Source of the DNA: Candidatus Aegiribacteria sp.
GTDB taxonomy: Bacteria; Fermentibacterota; Fermentibacteria; Fermentibacterales; JCC-6
Assembly: GCA_030638185.1 (NCBI GenBank)
Contig: DAOWFD010000363.1
Location: forward strand, 1 to 8,123
Direction: 5' to 3'
DNA: 8,123 nucleotides
In this document: piece by piece, positions 7,293-8,123 of the stretch
Position numbering within the stretch: position 1 is the stretch's first letter
How the letters are laid out: the number at the start of each line of letters is the position of its first letter
The notes under the pieces: model-generated
Database searches by the model: none
What the model saw: the letters and a program-made list of their open reading frames with translations, nothing else
Told to the model about the DNA's origin: nothing
Translations under genes and position numbers: made by a program

Positions 7293-7309
7293 GACCACCG
7301 CGGGAGGTC
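7293..7309 (+). promoter_or_regulatory. Hairpin covering the LysM gene Shine-Dalgarno sequence
   Basis: GACCACC (7293-7299) pairs with GGAGGTC (7303-7309) around a GCG loop: four outer pairs, one A-A mismatch, two inner pairs. The 3' arm holds the whole GGAGG ribosome-binding site, 10 bases before ATG 7318. Folding would hide it from the ribosome, so translation may depend on temperature, a bound factor or coupling. No T-run follows, so it is not a terminator. Confidence 0.45.
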
Positions 7310-7317
7310 AGGTTGAA

Positions 7318-8123
7318 ATGAAAAGCTTCACTGTAACATTGTCTGTTCTAATTCTTTTAATCGGAGCAGCATTTTCTGTATCTGCTGCAGCTAGAACCCA
7401 TTATGTAGGATATGAAGATACATTGTGGGATCTTTCAATACACTACTACAACACCCCCTTTCACTGGGAGGATATACTGAACGCCAATCCCTTCCTTGAA
7501 GGAGTCGAATACCTTCAACCGGGAAGTGAGCTGATCATTCCTGATATATCCGGCATTATGATCAGTTCACAATCTTACGATTCAGGCTATTCCGGGATCT
7601 ATACCACCTCTGGAACCAGCAGCAGACCCCTTCTCAGCAGACTTACCCTTGAAACAGCCGGTATGGTTACCAACGATCCGCCGGATGCTGTGTGCTACAT
7701 CATTGAATTGGATGTGGAAGATGAAGATGTGTTTATTGGATCAGGAGCATACCCTGGAGATCTGGTGGCAATAGATATCGGTCAGTATCAGGGGGTGGTG
7801 AGAGAAAGGGTCTACAAAATATACAATGTAGGTGAGGAAGTTAGGCATCCTCAGACAGGGATTTTACTTGGCAATGTAATAAGAGTTGCAGGAATCTGCC
7901 GGGTTGTAGATACATCCCTTTCGTCCAGTGTTGCGTTGATCGAACACGCTTACCTCCCTGTGATTACAGGTGACTATCTGGTTCCTTACACGTCTTCAGC
8001 TCCTATACCTGTTTCAGGTTCAGAAGTTGTAGGGGATATCGATGCGTATATACTTGCATTCCAGGATCCCGATCTTGAAAGAGCATACTCGTACGATGTT
8101 GTTTACATTGACAGAGGAATGGA
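7318..8123 (+). CDS. Secreted LysM-domain protein (3' end missing)
   Basis: The frame is open from ATG 7318 to the window edge (268 full codons), so the C-terminus is unseen. Residues 1-25 form a typical Sec signal peptide: a short basic start, the hydrophobic run VLILLIGAAF, and a probable cut after SAAA. Residues about 28-75 are a LysM domain, which binds N-acetylglucosamine-containing glycans such as peptidoglycan: YEDTLWDLSIHYYNTPFHWEDI, then NP and LQPGSELIIP. After a Ser/Thr-rich spacer comes a beta-rich region (from about 115) with SGAYPGDLVAIDIG, a Y.IYNVGEEVRHPQTG..LGN pattern and a later ITGDYLVP. This resembles a domain following LysM in some envelope proteins, where GD.VYV..G strands recur; a second copy (YDVVYIDRGM) starts at the edge. 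The role is probably a periplasmic cell-wall-associated protein; no enzyme motif is visible. GGAGG at 7303-7307 supports the start, and the gene has its own promoter candidate. Confidence 0.85.
   Translation, partial: MKSFTVTLSVLILLIGAAFSVSAAARTHYVGYEDTLWDLSIHYYNTPFHWEDILNANPFLEGVEYLQPGSELIIPDISGIMISSQSYDSGYSGIYTTSGTSSRPLLSRLTLETAGMVTNDPPDAVCYIIELDVEDEDVFIGSGAYPGDLVAIDIGQYQGVVRERVYKIYNVGEEVRHPQTGILLGNVIRVAGICRVVDTSLSSSVALIEHAYLPVITGDYLVPYTSSAPIPVSGSEVVGDIDAYILAFQDPDLERAYSYDVVYIDRGM

Overview
The window lies on one strand only: every gene I can support reads left to right. It looks like a chromosomal stretch of a diderm (Gram-negative type) bacterium, because it encodes an outer-membrane-style lipoprotein, a TonB C-terminal domain and a secreted LysM protein. 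By eye the base composition is moderate, arginine is mostly AGA/AGG and isoleucine ATA is common. Together with the TPR/PEGA/TonB mixture this would fit a poorly cultured lineage of the Fibrobacterota/Fermentibacterota kind, but that placement is a weak inference.

Layout. (1) 2-1735: the 3' three quarters or more of recG, the branch-migration helicase, cut by the window start. (2) 1736-1897: a short gap with an AT-rich hairpin plus T-run (weak terminator) and a TTGACA-type promoter candidate. (3) 1898-3982: a large membrane-anchored protein with cytoplasmic TPR-like repeats, a Lys/Glu-rich linker, one membrane helix, several extracytoplasmic PEGA-like repeats and a TonB C-terminal domain. (4) 3994-4152: a remnant of a small heat-shock protein (Hsp20) gene with an in-frame stop, whose last codons form the lon ribosome-binding site. 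(5) 4153-6492: complete lon, the ATP-dependent protease. (6) 6492-7211: a lipoprotein with a LecA/PA-IL-like lectin domain, overlapping the lon stop by one base. (7) 7212-7317: an intergenic region with a good sigma-70-type promoter, tandem and inverted short repeats, and a hairpin that covers the next gene's Shine-Dalgarno sequence. (8) 7318-8123: the 5' part of a secreted LysM protein, open to the window end.

Functionally the window mixes DNA repair (recG), protein quality control (lon and the dead hsp20) and cell-envelope proteins (TonB-like protein, lipoprotein, LysM protein). No mobile element, CRISPR array, tRNA or rRNA was seen. The most notable points are the hsp20 relic in frame with lon, the TPR-TM-PEGA-TonB fusion, the lon-lipoprotein translational overlap, and the sequestered ribosome-binding site of the LysM gene.
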